From the NCBI GenBank assembly GCA_035519475.1, contig DATIWI010000221.1, positions 1-23,572 on the forward strand: 23,572 bases of DNA, given 5' to 3'. Source of the DNA: Fen-1467 sp035519475. Lineage in GTDB: Bacteria > Verrucomicrobiota > Verrucomicrobiia > Opitutales > Opitutaceae. This document shows, piece by piece, positions 1 to 6,782 of this stretch. The translations under genes were made by a program, and so were the position numbers. Within the stretch, counting starts at the first letter, position 1, and the number at the start of each line of letters is the position of its first letter. The notes below the pieces were generated by a model. It did not search any database. It was not told where the DNA came from and saw only the letters and a list, made by a program, of their open reading frames with translations.

Positions 1-403
1 CCGGGGTGGTTCCCGCCGGATCGGGCGGGGCCTTGGCTCCGCTCATCACCACGGCCACCGCCGCCCGGAGATCGTCAAACGAATACGGCTTGGCGAGCAG
101 TTGGTCCGCATCCAGCCGCTGCGCCGTCGCCACTGGATTCACCCCGGAAACATACCCGCCGCCGTAGGTGGCGAGGACTTTGATTTCCGGCCGGATTCGA
201 CGCACCGCCGCAATCATCTCGGCTCCGCCCATCCGCGGCATCAGCACATCCGTGATCACCAGATCAAACGCCTGCCGCGCGAACAGCTCCACCCCCTCCT
301 GGCCATCGGCGGCGGTGATCACCTCGTGACCGGCGGCCTCCAACAGCGCGGCGCTCGTCTTGCGGATCTGTTCCTCGTCCTCGATGAATAGGATGCGTGC
401 CAT
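1..403 (-). CDS. Response regulator receiver-domain protein (partial, C-terminus beyond window)
   Basis: The reverse strand from the ATG at 403 reads 134 codons with no stop, so the gene runs off the left edge. The product begins MARILFIEDEEQIR and has the CheY-like receiver layout: acidic pocket E8/D9, phosphoacceptor D52 in ITDVLMP, and the conserved lysine K105 in LLAKPYS. It should be a cytoplasmic two-component receiver phosphorylated by a histidine kinase not seen here. About 120 residues complete the receiver domain; the visible remainder (SGAKAPPDPAGTTP) looks like a linker or tail, so any output domain is unknown. The usual Ser/Thr of the switch (28 residues after the Asp) is Tyr80, followed by GGG. 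It lies 102 bp downstream of the TPR gene on the same strand, with no good Shine-Dalgarno at the start, so co-transcription is possible but unproven. Confidence 0.85.
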   Translation of the reverse strand, partial: MARILFIEDEEQIRKTSAALLEAAGHEVITAADGQEGVELFARQAFDLVITDVLMPRMGGAEMIAAVRRIRPEIKVLATYGGGYVSGVNPVATAQRLDADQLLAKPYSFDDLRAAVAVVMSGAKAPPDPAGTTP

Positions 404-505
404 GGCGTGCTCAGTTCCGACTGTAGAACAAGCAGCCTCCTCGCCAATCACAATCCCTTCCATGACCCGGATCGGTCCCCGCCCGCCTCCCAGGCCTGGG
501 CACTG

Positions 506-2524
506 TCAGTGTCCCTCGATTCGCCGCTGTACGACGTCGAGCGCCTGCCGCGCCGCCGGGTCGTTGGGCGACAGGCGGAGTTCCTCGCGAAAGGCGGCGG
601 CCGCCCCCGCCAGGTCGCCGAGCTGATAGCGGCCCACCCCCAGATTGTGCCACGCCGGAGCAAAATCCGGCTTCAGGCGCAGCGCCTCTTGATAATGGGC
701 TATCGCCTCCTGCAACCGGCTGGGCGTTTGTGACAAGGCGAGTCCCAGGTTGTTGTGTGCCCCGGCGAACTCCGGCTGCAGGCGCAGGGCCGTCTCGAAC
801 TGGGCGATCGCGTCATCCAGCCGGCCGGGCACGTGCGCGAGGGCGACGCCCAGGTTGTCGTGCGCCTCGGCAAAATCCGGCTTCAGGCGCAACGCGGCTT
901 CGTACTCGGCGATGGCGTCGTCCAACCGCCCGGGCACATGGGACCAGGCGACCCCCAGGTTGTAATGTGCCCTGGCGGATTCCGGCTTCAGGCGCAGCGC
1001 CGCCAGATACTCGGCGATCGCGCCGTTCAACTGCCCCGGAGTCTTCAGCCGGATATCTCCCAGATCGGTGTGCGCCTCGGCCAGATCCGGCTTCAGGCGC
1101 AGCGCCTCCTCGAACCGGGCCACCGCGTCATTCGACCGGCCCGGGGTCTTCGACCAGATGACGCCCAGGTTGTAGTGTGCCATCCAGGCGCCGGGATTGC
1201 GCGCGAGGGTGGCGCGGTAGAGCGTCACATCATCGTGAAACATGCGGCCGTGGCTCCATGTCAGCGCGCCGAGTAGCACGGCGAGCGCCGCCACCATCCC
1301 CCGACCCAGCCAGCCCGCCCATCGGAAGCGCGCCGCCAGGCGGCCCCACGCCGCGGCCAGGCCGGCCGCGGCCAGCGCGAGCGGACCCAGATCGGCGAGG
1401 TATTGCCAGTGGTCCCACACCCACGAAAAGCGCGCCCCGTAGAGATTGACAAAACCAAGCACCGGAAAGAGCGAACCCACGAAGAACCAGTAAGCGGCCA
1501 ATCCTGCCGCCGCGGCGCGGACCAGCGGTCCGCGGGCGCGCCGTCGCAGTGCCCAGAGCCCCGCACCCGCCGCAAGCACGCCAAGCGGGAAGAGCCATTG
1601 CCACCAAGCCGCGGCGTCGATCGTCCAGCGCGGGTAGATGAAGTTCAGGCCGAATGGCCAGACGAGGTTCGCCGCGTAAAACCAGACGGCGCGGCCGGCG
1701 ACAAGCACTCGCCCGACGAGCGAGATCTGGAAATCCCCGCCGTGCGCGTGGCCGTAGGACCACTCGACCCAACTGCTGAAAAACCCGGCGGCCGCCCCCA
1801 GCACCAGCCAAGGCACCAGCGGCCGGATGTCGCGCCGCCACGCGAGCCGCTCGCGCTTCCACCAAAGCACCACCAGCAACGCCGCGGGCAGGGTCGCCGT
1901 GACGGTCTTGCAGAGCAACGAAGCCGCGAACAGCGCGAGCGCCGCGCCATAGGTGCGCGTTCGCCGCGTCTCGTCATAACGCAGATAGAGCAGGGCCGCG
2001 GCCAGATAGAACACCAGCGAGAGCGTGTTCTTCTGCTCGGTGATCCACGCCACCGATTCGACATGCACCGGATGCAGCGCAAACAGCAGCGCGGCCAGCC
2101 ATTCCGTTCCCGGGTGCCGCGCCCGCTCACCGCCACCAGCCGCCGGCGCGGAGCCGGGCGTCTCGCGCCGGGCCGCCGGGCCGGGTTCGCCTTCGAACAG
2201 CCGGCGCAGGACCAACGCGAACAGCACCGCCGCGCCGGCGTGCAACAACACCGTGGCGAGATGATAGCCGAGCGGGTGGTCGCCAAAGAGACGGTGCTGC
2301 ACCCAAAATGCGGTGTGGAGGAGCGGATAATATTGCTCGGTCGCCCCCAGCTCGGTCCAGATGCGGACCAGGCCGCTGAGAGAGCGCAAAGCCGGCGCGG
2401 TCACGTAGTCGCTGTCGTTCCAGATGAAGTCGCCCCAGAAGCTTGCCCAGTAGCTCACGAGGGTCGCGCCGACAATCAACGCCCCGGCCGCAAGGTTCCG
2501 CACGCTCACAGGGACCAACTTCAT
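506..2524 (-). CDS. Polytopic membrane GT-C-like protein with C-terminal TPR repeats
   Basis: The product has 672 residues from the ATG at 2524; the frame stays open to a TTG at 2572, but the ATG directly precedes a hydrophobic first helix (NLAAGALIVGATLVSYW). Residues 1 to about 435 hold many membrane segments. A DSD acidic motif (D37, D39) lies in the first outside loop, as in GT-C glycosyltransferases, and the HPVHVESVAWITEQKNTLS segment is typical of the TMTC/bacterial TPR-membrane family. Residues about 449-672 are six to seven TPR units with the NLG...A...Y..ALRLKP consensus and a 35-residue period. Known relatives are membrane proteins with presumed glycosyl- or mannosyl-transfer roles. 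I infer a dolichol/undecaprenol-sugar-dependent glycosyltransferase, but substrate and partner are not visible. It is followed on the same strand by the receiver-domain gene. The low-complexity hydrophilic stretch at residues 110-140 is probably a lineage-specific loop. Confidence 0.85.
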   Translation of the reverse strand: MKLVPVSVRNLAAGALIVGATLVSYWASFWGDFIWNDSDYVTAPALRSLSGLVRIWTELGATEQYYPLLHTAFWVQHRLFGDHPLGYHLATVLLHAGAAVLFALVLRRLFEGEPGPAARRETPGSAPAAGGGERARHPGTEWLAALLFALHPVHVESVAWITEQKNTLSLVFYLAAALLYLRYDETRRTRTYGAALALFAASLLCKTVTATLPAALLVVLWWKRERLAWRRDIRPLVPWLVLGAAAGFFSSWVEWSYGHAHGGDFQISLVGRVLVAGRAVWFYAANLVWPFGLNFIYPRWTIDAAAWWQWLFPLGVLAAGAGLWALRRRARGPLVRAAAAGLAAYWFFVGSLFPVLGFVNLYGARFSWVWDHWQYLADLGPLALAAAGLAAAWGRLAARFRWAGWLGRGMVAALAVLLGALTWSHGRMFHDDVTLYRATLARNPGAWMAHYNLGVIWSKTPGRSNDAVARFEEALRLKPDLAEAHTDLGDIRLKTPGQLNGAIAEYLAALRLKPESARAHYNLGVAWSHVPGRLDDAIAEYEAALRLKPDFAEAHDNLGVALAHVPGRLDDAIAQFETALRLQPEFAGAHNNLGLALSQTPSRLQEAIAHYQEALRLKPDFAPAWHNLGVGRYQLGDLAGAAAAFREELRLSPNDPAARQALDVVQRRIEGH
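667..1191 (-). repeat. Five tandem 105-bp coding repeats (TPR units)
   Basis: The element CCGGCTTCAGGCGCA recurs with one or two changes at 667, 772, 877, 982 and 1087, exactly 105 bp apart. It encodes the ALRLKPxxA helix end of each 35-residue TPR. The DNA-level similarity points to recent duplication or gene conversion within the array. Confidence 0.9.
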
Positions 2525-3110
2525 CACGTCTGCGCGGATGCTTTCATCCACCACGCCGAGCGCAAACCTCAAAGTGCCCGCCGCGCCGCTGTGCGCGAAA
2601 CTCCACCTCCAAAGGACCCTACGCCATTGGGGGCGCAGTGGAGGGACGACCTCCCGTCTGCGCTCTTCGAGCTACGACGCGGCTGTCGCCACAAGGCCCG
2701 CCGAAGCCCAGGCGTAGGCGGCCGCGTCGTCTCCGCCCAGGCTCCACGCCACCGGGAGCGGAATTTGCGCCGTCCGGCTCCAAACGCCGGCCCTGGGCGT
2801 CTGTCGTCGCCACAAGAGAACTCCGGACGGTCGCTCACCACAACAGCGCTGATGGCAGGGTTCCGAGCTCGCGCACGAACGTTGCTCATCCTGGACCTGA
2901 CTTTGTGTTCCCTCGTGGCCGGGACGCCTGCGCCCGCCCCCCGGCCTCCCGTCGCCGATCACAATTGTTTAGACCCGCCATCGATCTCTCTTCTTTCGGA
3001 CTCCCCGCCTCGGCGAATGATTGCAGCGCCGCATCGAATTCGATCCGATCAGCTTGGCGCGCCCCGCATATCCGCGACGGCGCCTGCTTCACCCCCCGAG
3101 CCCAACCCAC
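2525..3110. other. Long spacer with repeat-like sequence, no convincing gene
   Basis: This 586-bp divergent spacer between the TPR gene and the dehydrogenase genes should hold both promoters, but I see no clean -35/-10 pair. Open frames here have arginine/proline-rich shadow compositions. The part at about 2600-2830 looks like an intergenic repeat: it contains the hairpin at 2640-2654, and CGCCACAAG occurs twice, at about 2690 and 2810. Confidence 0.55.
2640..2654. repeat. Small hairpin GGAGG-GACGA-CCTCC
   Basis: A perfect 5-bp stem with a 5-nt loop. Both strands carry a Shine-Dalgarno-like arm (GGAGG) opposed by its complement. It sits in the spacer upstream of the TPR gene and is probably part of a dispersed intergenic repeat rather than a terminator, since no U-tract follows. 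Confidence 0.5.
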
Positions 3111-3683
3111 ATGGAAGGCGTGCCTGCAGCCCGTCTCCTCTCCCGCCGGGCCTTTTTGCAAGCGTCCTCGGCCACGCTGCTGGCCGCTCCGCTGGTCCCG
3201 TGGCCGTCTTTCCTCGAGTCATCCCATCGCTTCTTCACCGCCGCCGAGGCGGCGACGGTAAACGCCCTCTGCGATCGCATCATCCCGGCCGACGGCGACC
3301 CGGGCGCGGCCTGGGCGGGCGTGGTTGAATTCATCGACCGCAAGTTGGTCGGCTACCATCGCCGCTTCCAATCGCTCTACCGGCGCGGCCTGCAGGGCGT
3401 GAACGAATCCGCGCAGGCCCTTTTCCAGCGACCGTTCACCGACCTGACCGTCGCCCAGCAGGATGAGCTGCTCCACCGCCTCGAGCAGAATCAGGCCCCC
3501 GGCGCGACTTGGAGCAGGGTCTCCGCCGCCGATTTTTTCAACCGCCTCGTGGATCACACGCTCCAGGGCTTCTACGGTGGCCCGCGGCACGGCGGAAACC
3601 GGGACGAGGTGAGCTGGCACATGCTGGGCCTGCCCACGCCGATCGTCCGCAGCCGCCGGCCGCTCACCGCCGACTGGAAATAG
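3111..3683 (+). CDS. Gluconate 2-dehydrogenase subunit 3-like protein with Tat signal
   Basis: The protein has 190 residues. The start at 3111 gives MEGVPAARLLSRRAFLQASS, a textbook twin-arginine signal (SRRAFLQ, R12-R13) followed by a hydrophobic stretch. An in-frame ATG at 3021 would add 30 residues in front of the Tat motif and is less likely. The mature part (FFTAAEAATVNALCDRIIPAD, then VVEFIDRKL, FYGGPRHGGN and the W near the end) matches the gluconate 2-dehydrogenase subunit 3 family. In known complexes this small subunit accompanies a GMC-type FAD subunit that lacks its own signal and rides through the Tat pore with it. The GMC gene follows after 32 bp, so the two form an operon. The periplasmic location is inferred from the Tat motif. 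No clear Shine-Dalgarno precedes the start. Confidence 0.88.
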   Translation: MEGVPAARLLSRRAFLQASSATLLAAPLVPWPSFLESSHRFFTAAEAATVNALCDRIIPADGDPGAAWAGVVEFIDRKLVGYHRRFQSLYRRGLQGVNESAQALFQRPFTDLTVAQQDELLHRLEQNQAPGATWSRVSAADFFNRLVDHTLQGFYGGPRHGGNRDEVSWHMLGLPTPIVRSRRPLTADWK

Positions 3684-3715
3684 CGATTCGCACCGGCCCG
3701 CTCCTCGCCCCGCCC

Positions 3716-5371
3716 ATGAGCCTCAAACACGTCAACGCCGTCGTGATCGGTTCGGGCGCCGGCGGCGGCATCGTGGCGAAGGAACTGGCCGAGGCCGGCC
3801 TGTCGGTCGTGCTCCTCGAACGCGGCCGCTGGGTGACGCCCGACGAGGAGCGCAAGGACGACCTGCGGAACCAGCGGACCACCGCCCTCGGCGTCCCCTA
3901 CGGCCCCGACGAGGAGAAGGAGCCGCGCGTCTTTGTCGACCCTCACGGGCAGGAGCAGGTCGTCTGGCCGGCCGACGGCCCTTACAACAACAATGCGGCC
4001 TGCGTCGGCGGCGGCACGCTGAGCTACGGCGCGATGGCCTGGCGCTACATGGCCCAGGATTTCCGCATGAAGTCCCTCTACGGCGCCCCGCCCGGCAGCA
4101 CGCTGGAGGACTGGCCGATCGCCTACGACGACCTGGAGCCGTTCTACGAAAAGGCGGAGTGGGAAATCGGCGTCGCCGGCGACCAAAGCGGCGATCCTTT
4201 CAAGGCCCCGCGCCGCCGCCCGCTCCCCATGCCGCCGCTGCCCGATTCGCGGGAGACGCAGCTCCTGAAGCCCGCCGCGCTGCGCCTCGGCTGGCATCCG
4301 TTCTATATCCCGATGCTGCGCAACACGGTCCCGTACAACGGGCGCGCCGGGTGCATGCGCTGCCGCTGGTGCTGCGGGTTCGCCTGCGAGTGCAACGCCA
4401 AGTGCGGCACGCAGAACACGGTCATCCCGACCGCGCTCGCCACGGGCAATTGCGAGCTGCGCACGCGCAGCATCGCCGCTGCCATCCTGCTCGACGCCCG
4501 GGGCCGGGCGCGGGCGGTCGAATATGTTGATGACCGCAACCGCCGGGAGACGCAGACCGCCGACCTCGTGGTCGTCTCTGGCGGCGCCATCGAGTCCGCC
4601 CGCCTGCTGCTCAATTCCAAAAGCAATCTCTTCCCCCAGGGCCTCGGCAACCGCTTCGATTGGGTCGGCCGCAACCTCCAGGGCCACGCCTACAGCGGCG
4701 CGCTCGGCCGGTTCGAGCACGAGGTCTACGACGATCTCGGGCCCGGTGCGGAGATCGCGATCTGCGATTTCAACCACGGCAATCCCGGCCTGATCGGCGG
4801 CATGATGCTGGCGAACGAATTCCAGCGCCTGCCCTACCAGTTCGCCGGCCACAACCCGTCCGACGTGCCCCGTTGGGGCAAGGCGCACAAGGATTTCATG
4901 CGAGCCTGGTTCCGCCGCAGCATCGTCATCATGGGTCCCTCGCAGGAGATGCCGGTGTTCGACTCGCGCGTGCAGGCCGATCCCCGCGTCCGCGACTTCT
5001 GGGGCATCCCGGTGGCGCGCCTCTCCGGCCTCGACCACCCCTACAACATCGAGCTCTGCCGCTTCGCCTCCGACAAGGCCGAGCTTTGGCTCAAGGAGGC
5101 GGGCGCCATCCAGACCGTGCGGCGCCAGAAGACCCAGCAATGGCTGAGCGGCGGCCAGCACCAGGCCGGCACCTGCCGCATGGGCAACGATCCGAAGACC
5201 TCCGTGGTCGACAAGCACTGCAAGCTTCACGACGTGGACAACGTCTTCGTGGCCGACGCGAGCGTCCACGTCACCAATGGCGGTTTCAACCCGGTGCTCA
5301 CCATCATGGCGATCGCCTATTACGTCTCGGATTACATCAAGCGCGCCTGGCGCGGCGGCGGCCTGCGTTGA
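3716..5371 (+). CDS. GMC-family FAD-dependent oxidoreductase (sugar/alcohol dehydrogenase type)
   Basis: The protein has 551 residues starting MSLKHVNAVVIGSGAGGG. GSGAGGG (12-18) is the FAD Rossmann loop, followed by the acidic end of beta-2 in LLERGRW. NNNAACVGGGTLSYGAMAWR (about 91-110) is the GMC substrate/FAD loop. The C-terminal GMC domain carries H482 in GGQHQAGTCRMG and N525 in GGFNPVLTI, the usual catalytic pair. A cluster of seven cysteines (213, 216, 219, 220, 224, 226, 230) lies mid-protein, where FAD-glucose dehydrogenases of this branch bind an Fe-S cluster. It has no signal of its own; export with the Tat-tagged subunit 3 encoded 32 bp upstream is inferred. Substrate is unknown: an aldose, alditol or gluconate-like sugar acid is likely. 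Electrons may pass to the multihaem cytochrome encoded downstream. Confidence 0.93.
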   Translation: MSLKHVNAVVIGSGAGGGIVAKELAEAGLSVVLLERGRWVTPDEERKDDLRNQRTTALGVPYGPDEEKEPRVFVDPHGQEQVVWPADGPYNNNAACVGGGTLSYGAMAWRYMAQDFRMKSLYGAPPGSTLEDWPIAYDDLEPFYEKAEWEIGVAGDQSGDPFKAPRRRPLPMPPLPDSRETQLLKPAALRLGWHPFYIPMLRNTVPYNGRAGCMRCRWCCGFACECNAKCGTQNTVIPTALATGNCELRTRSIAAAILLDARGRARAVEYVDDRNRRETQTADLVVVSGGAIESARLLLNSKSNLFPQGLGNRFDWVGRNLQGHAYSGALGRFEHEVYDDLGPGAEIAICDFNHGNPGLIGGMMLANEFQRLPYQFAGHNPSDVPRWGKAHKDFMRAWFRRSIVIMGPSQEMPVFDSRVQADPRVRDFWGIPVARLSGLDHPYNIELCRFASDKAELWLKEAGAIQTVRRQKTQQWLSGGQHQAGTCRMGNDPKTSVVDKHCKLHDVDNVFVADASVHVTNGGFNPVLTIMAIAYYVSDYIKRAWRGGGLR

Positions 5372-5411
5372 TCTCCGATGACGTCACATCGCACCCATGG
5401 CTGATTCTTGG

Positions 5412-5602
5412 ATTGTCATTGCGAGGAGCCCCGCCGCGGCGACGGGGCGACGAAGCAATCCAGCCCGGCTTCACTCGCGCCGACTGCCGCGCGACTGCGC
5501 ACCCAGACCGGCCGAGCCGAAGCCCTGGCGGAGGCTGGCTGGATCCCGACCGAGTCGCAACTGGATCGCCACGGCCCGCCTCGCGGGCCTCGCGATGACA
5601 AT
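5412..5602. repeat. Inverted-repeat-bounded intergenic element (about 191 bp)
   Basis: The ends ATTGTCATTGCGAGG (5412-5426) and CCTCGCGATGACAAT (5588-5602) are inverted copies matching at 14 of 15 positions. Inside are GCGACGAAGCAATCCAG and GGCTGGCTGGATC segments, typical of the widespread TCATTGCGAG/GAAGCAATC class of bacterial intergenic repeats. It fills most of the 259-bp gap between the GMC gene and the cytochrome gene and carries no gene. A degenerate relative lies at about 16101-16200. Confidence 0.75.
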
Positions 5603-5630
5603 GCATTTCGAAGACGCGCCCTAGTCCATC

Positions 5631-6719
5631 ATGATTCCCGCCGGACGAAAACGTCGGATCCTTTGGCTGGCGCTCGCGGCGCCGGTCGCCCTGCTGCTCC
5701 TGGCGGTGCCGGCGGGAAGCGTCTACTATGCCGCGGCCGGCGGCAAGGCCTGCATCCGCTGCCACGAGCTCGAGTCCGCCTACCACAGTTGGCTGGCCTC
5801 CACGCACCGCTCCATCCAGTGCAAGGAATGCCACGGCAGTATCTTCTCGACCGATCTCGCTTTCCATCTGAACAACGTTCGCCAGCTCTGGCTGCACCTG
5901 CGGGGACGCACCCCCGAGCGACTGCTGATTCAGCAGCGCGACATCAGCCGCGGCATGAGCGAGCGTTGCGGCCGCTGTCACCAGCAGGAATTCGCGGCCT
6001 GGGCCGCCGGTCCGCACCATGCGACGTACGAACGGATCTTTCTCAGCGCCGACCACAACGCCAAACGGCCCCTCACCGACCAGTGCCTCCTGTGCCACGG
6101 CATGTTCTTCGAACACAGCGTTCGCGAGTTGGTCCAGCCGCTCGACCGCCAGGGACCCTGGCATTTGGCGACCGCCTCGGTTCGGCCGAACGAGGCGACC
6201 ATGCCCTGCGTGGCCTGCCACCAGGTGCACCGGCCCGGCACACCGCTGGGGCTGCTGCCCAAGGCCAATCCCGCGAATCCGCCCGAGCCCCGGCCGTCGT
6301 TCGCGGCGTTCTACGACCGGCGCGAGCAGTTGCACCTGCGCGCGGAACTGCTGCCGCTGCCCGCGATGCGCGACGGCACCCGCCCGGTGATCGTGTCGCC
6401 CGACGTGCGCCAGGCGGTCTGTTACCAATGCCACGCGCCCGACCACACCTTCCAGGCCGGCTCCGGGGACGATCGCACCTGCACCGGCGTGCACGAGGGC
6501 CTGAGCTGCCAGGCCTGCCATGCCGGGCACGACCTCGATGCCCGCGCTTCCTGCGCCCAATGCCATCCGCGCCTGTCCAACTGCGGCCTCGATGTGGCGA
6601 CGATGGACACGACCTTCAAATCGTCCGCGAGCCGCCACAACATTCACTTCGTGAAATGCGCGGACTGCCATGTCGACGGCGTCCCGCCGCGCTCCCGGTC
6701 GCCGGCGCGCATCCCCTAG
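5631..6719 (+). CDS. Membrane-anchored nine-haem c-type cytochrome
   Basis: The protein has 362 residues. An N-terminal anchor (RKRRILWLALAAPVALLLL, about residues 7-27) precedes nine CXXCH haem motifs at 41, 64, 113, 152, 193, 264, 293, 308 and 343. A near-motif CTGVH at 284-288 lacks the second cysteine. The first part (membrane anchor, CIRCH, then CKECHG) resembles NapC/NirT-type quinol-oxidising cytochromes; the rest resembles multihaem cytochrome domains of respiratory complexes. The protein should sit on the periplasmic face of the inner membrane and relay electrons. It lies on the same strand, 259 bp after the GMC dehydrogenase, so it is a candidate electron acceptor for it, although the repeat element between them weakens the case for one transcript. 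No Shine-Dalgarno is evident. The exact partner and terminal acceptor are unknown. Confidence 0.92.
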   Translation: MIPAGRKRRILWLALAAPVALLLLAVPAGSVYYAAAGGKACIRCHELESAYHSWLASTHRSIQCKECHGSIFSTDLAFHLNNVRQLWLHLRGRTPERLLIQQRDISRGMSERCGRCHQQEFAAWAAGPHHATYERIFLSADHNAKRPLTDQCLLCHGMFFEHSVRELVQPLDRQGPWHLATASVRPNEATMPCVACHQVHRPGTPLGLLPKANPANPPEPRPSFAAFYDRREQLHLRAELLPLPAMRDGTRPVIVSPDVRQAVCYQCHAPDHTFQAGSGDDRTCTGVHEGLSCQACHAGHDLDARASCAQCHPRLSNCGLDVATMDTTFKSSASRHNIHFVKCADCHVDGVPPRSRSPARIP

Positions 6720-6782
6720 CCTCGGCCCCGGGTGGCGGGACGGCTAATCGAAGACCCCTAAGGAAGAACGCTCGCGCGAACG

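Noticed and set aside
489..500. CCCAGGCCTGGG palindrome as a terminator after the TPR gene
   Set aside because: No U-tract follows and it is only 12 bp with no loop.
667..1191. Regularly spaced repeats as a CRISPR array
   Set aside because: The 105-bp period is that of TPR codons in an intact ORF; there are no variable spacers.
1403..3328. 641-codon plus-strand open frame opposite the TPR gene
   Set aside because: Its product is arginine/proline/glutamine-rich and its frame mirrors the real minus-strand gene; typical GC-rich antisense shadow.
3572..5269. 565-codon minus-strand frame opposite the GMC gene
   Set aside because: The opposite strand encodes complete FAD and GMC motifs; this frame has none.
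5379..5386. TGACGTCA palindrome after the GMC gene as an operator
   Set aside because: An eight-base palindrome at a gene end with no gene start nearby; chance is likely.
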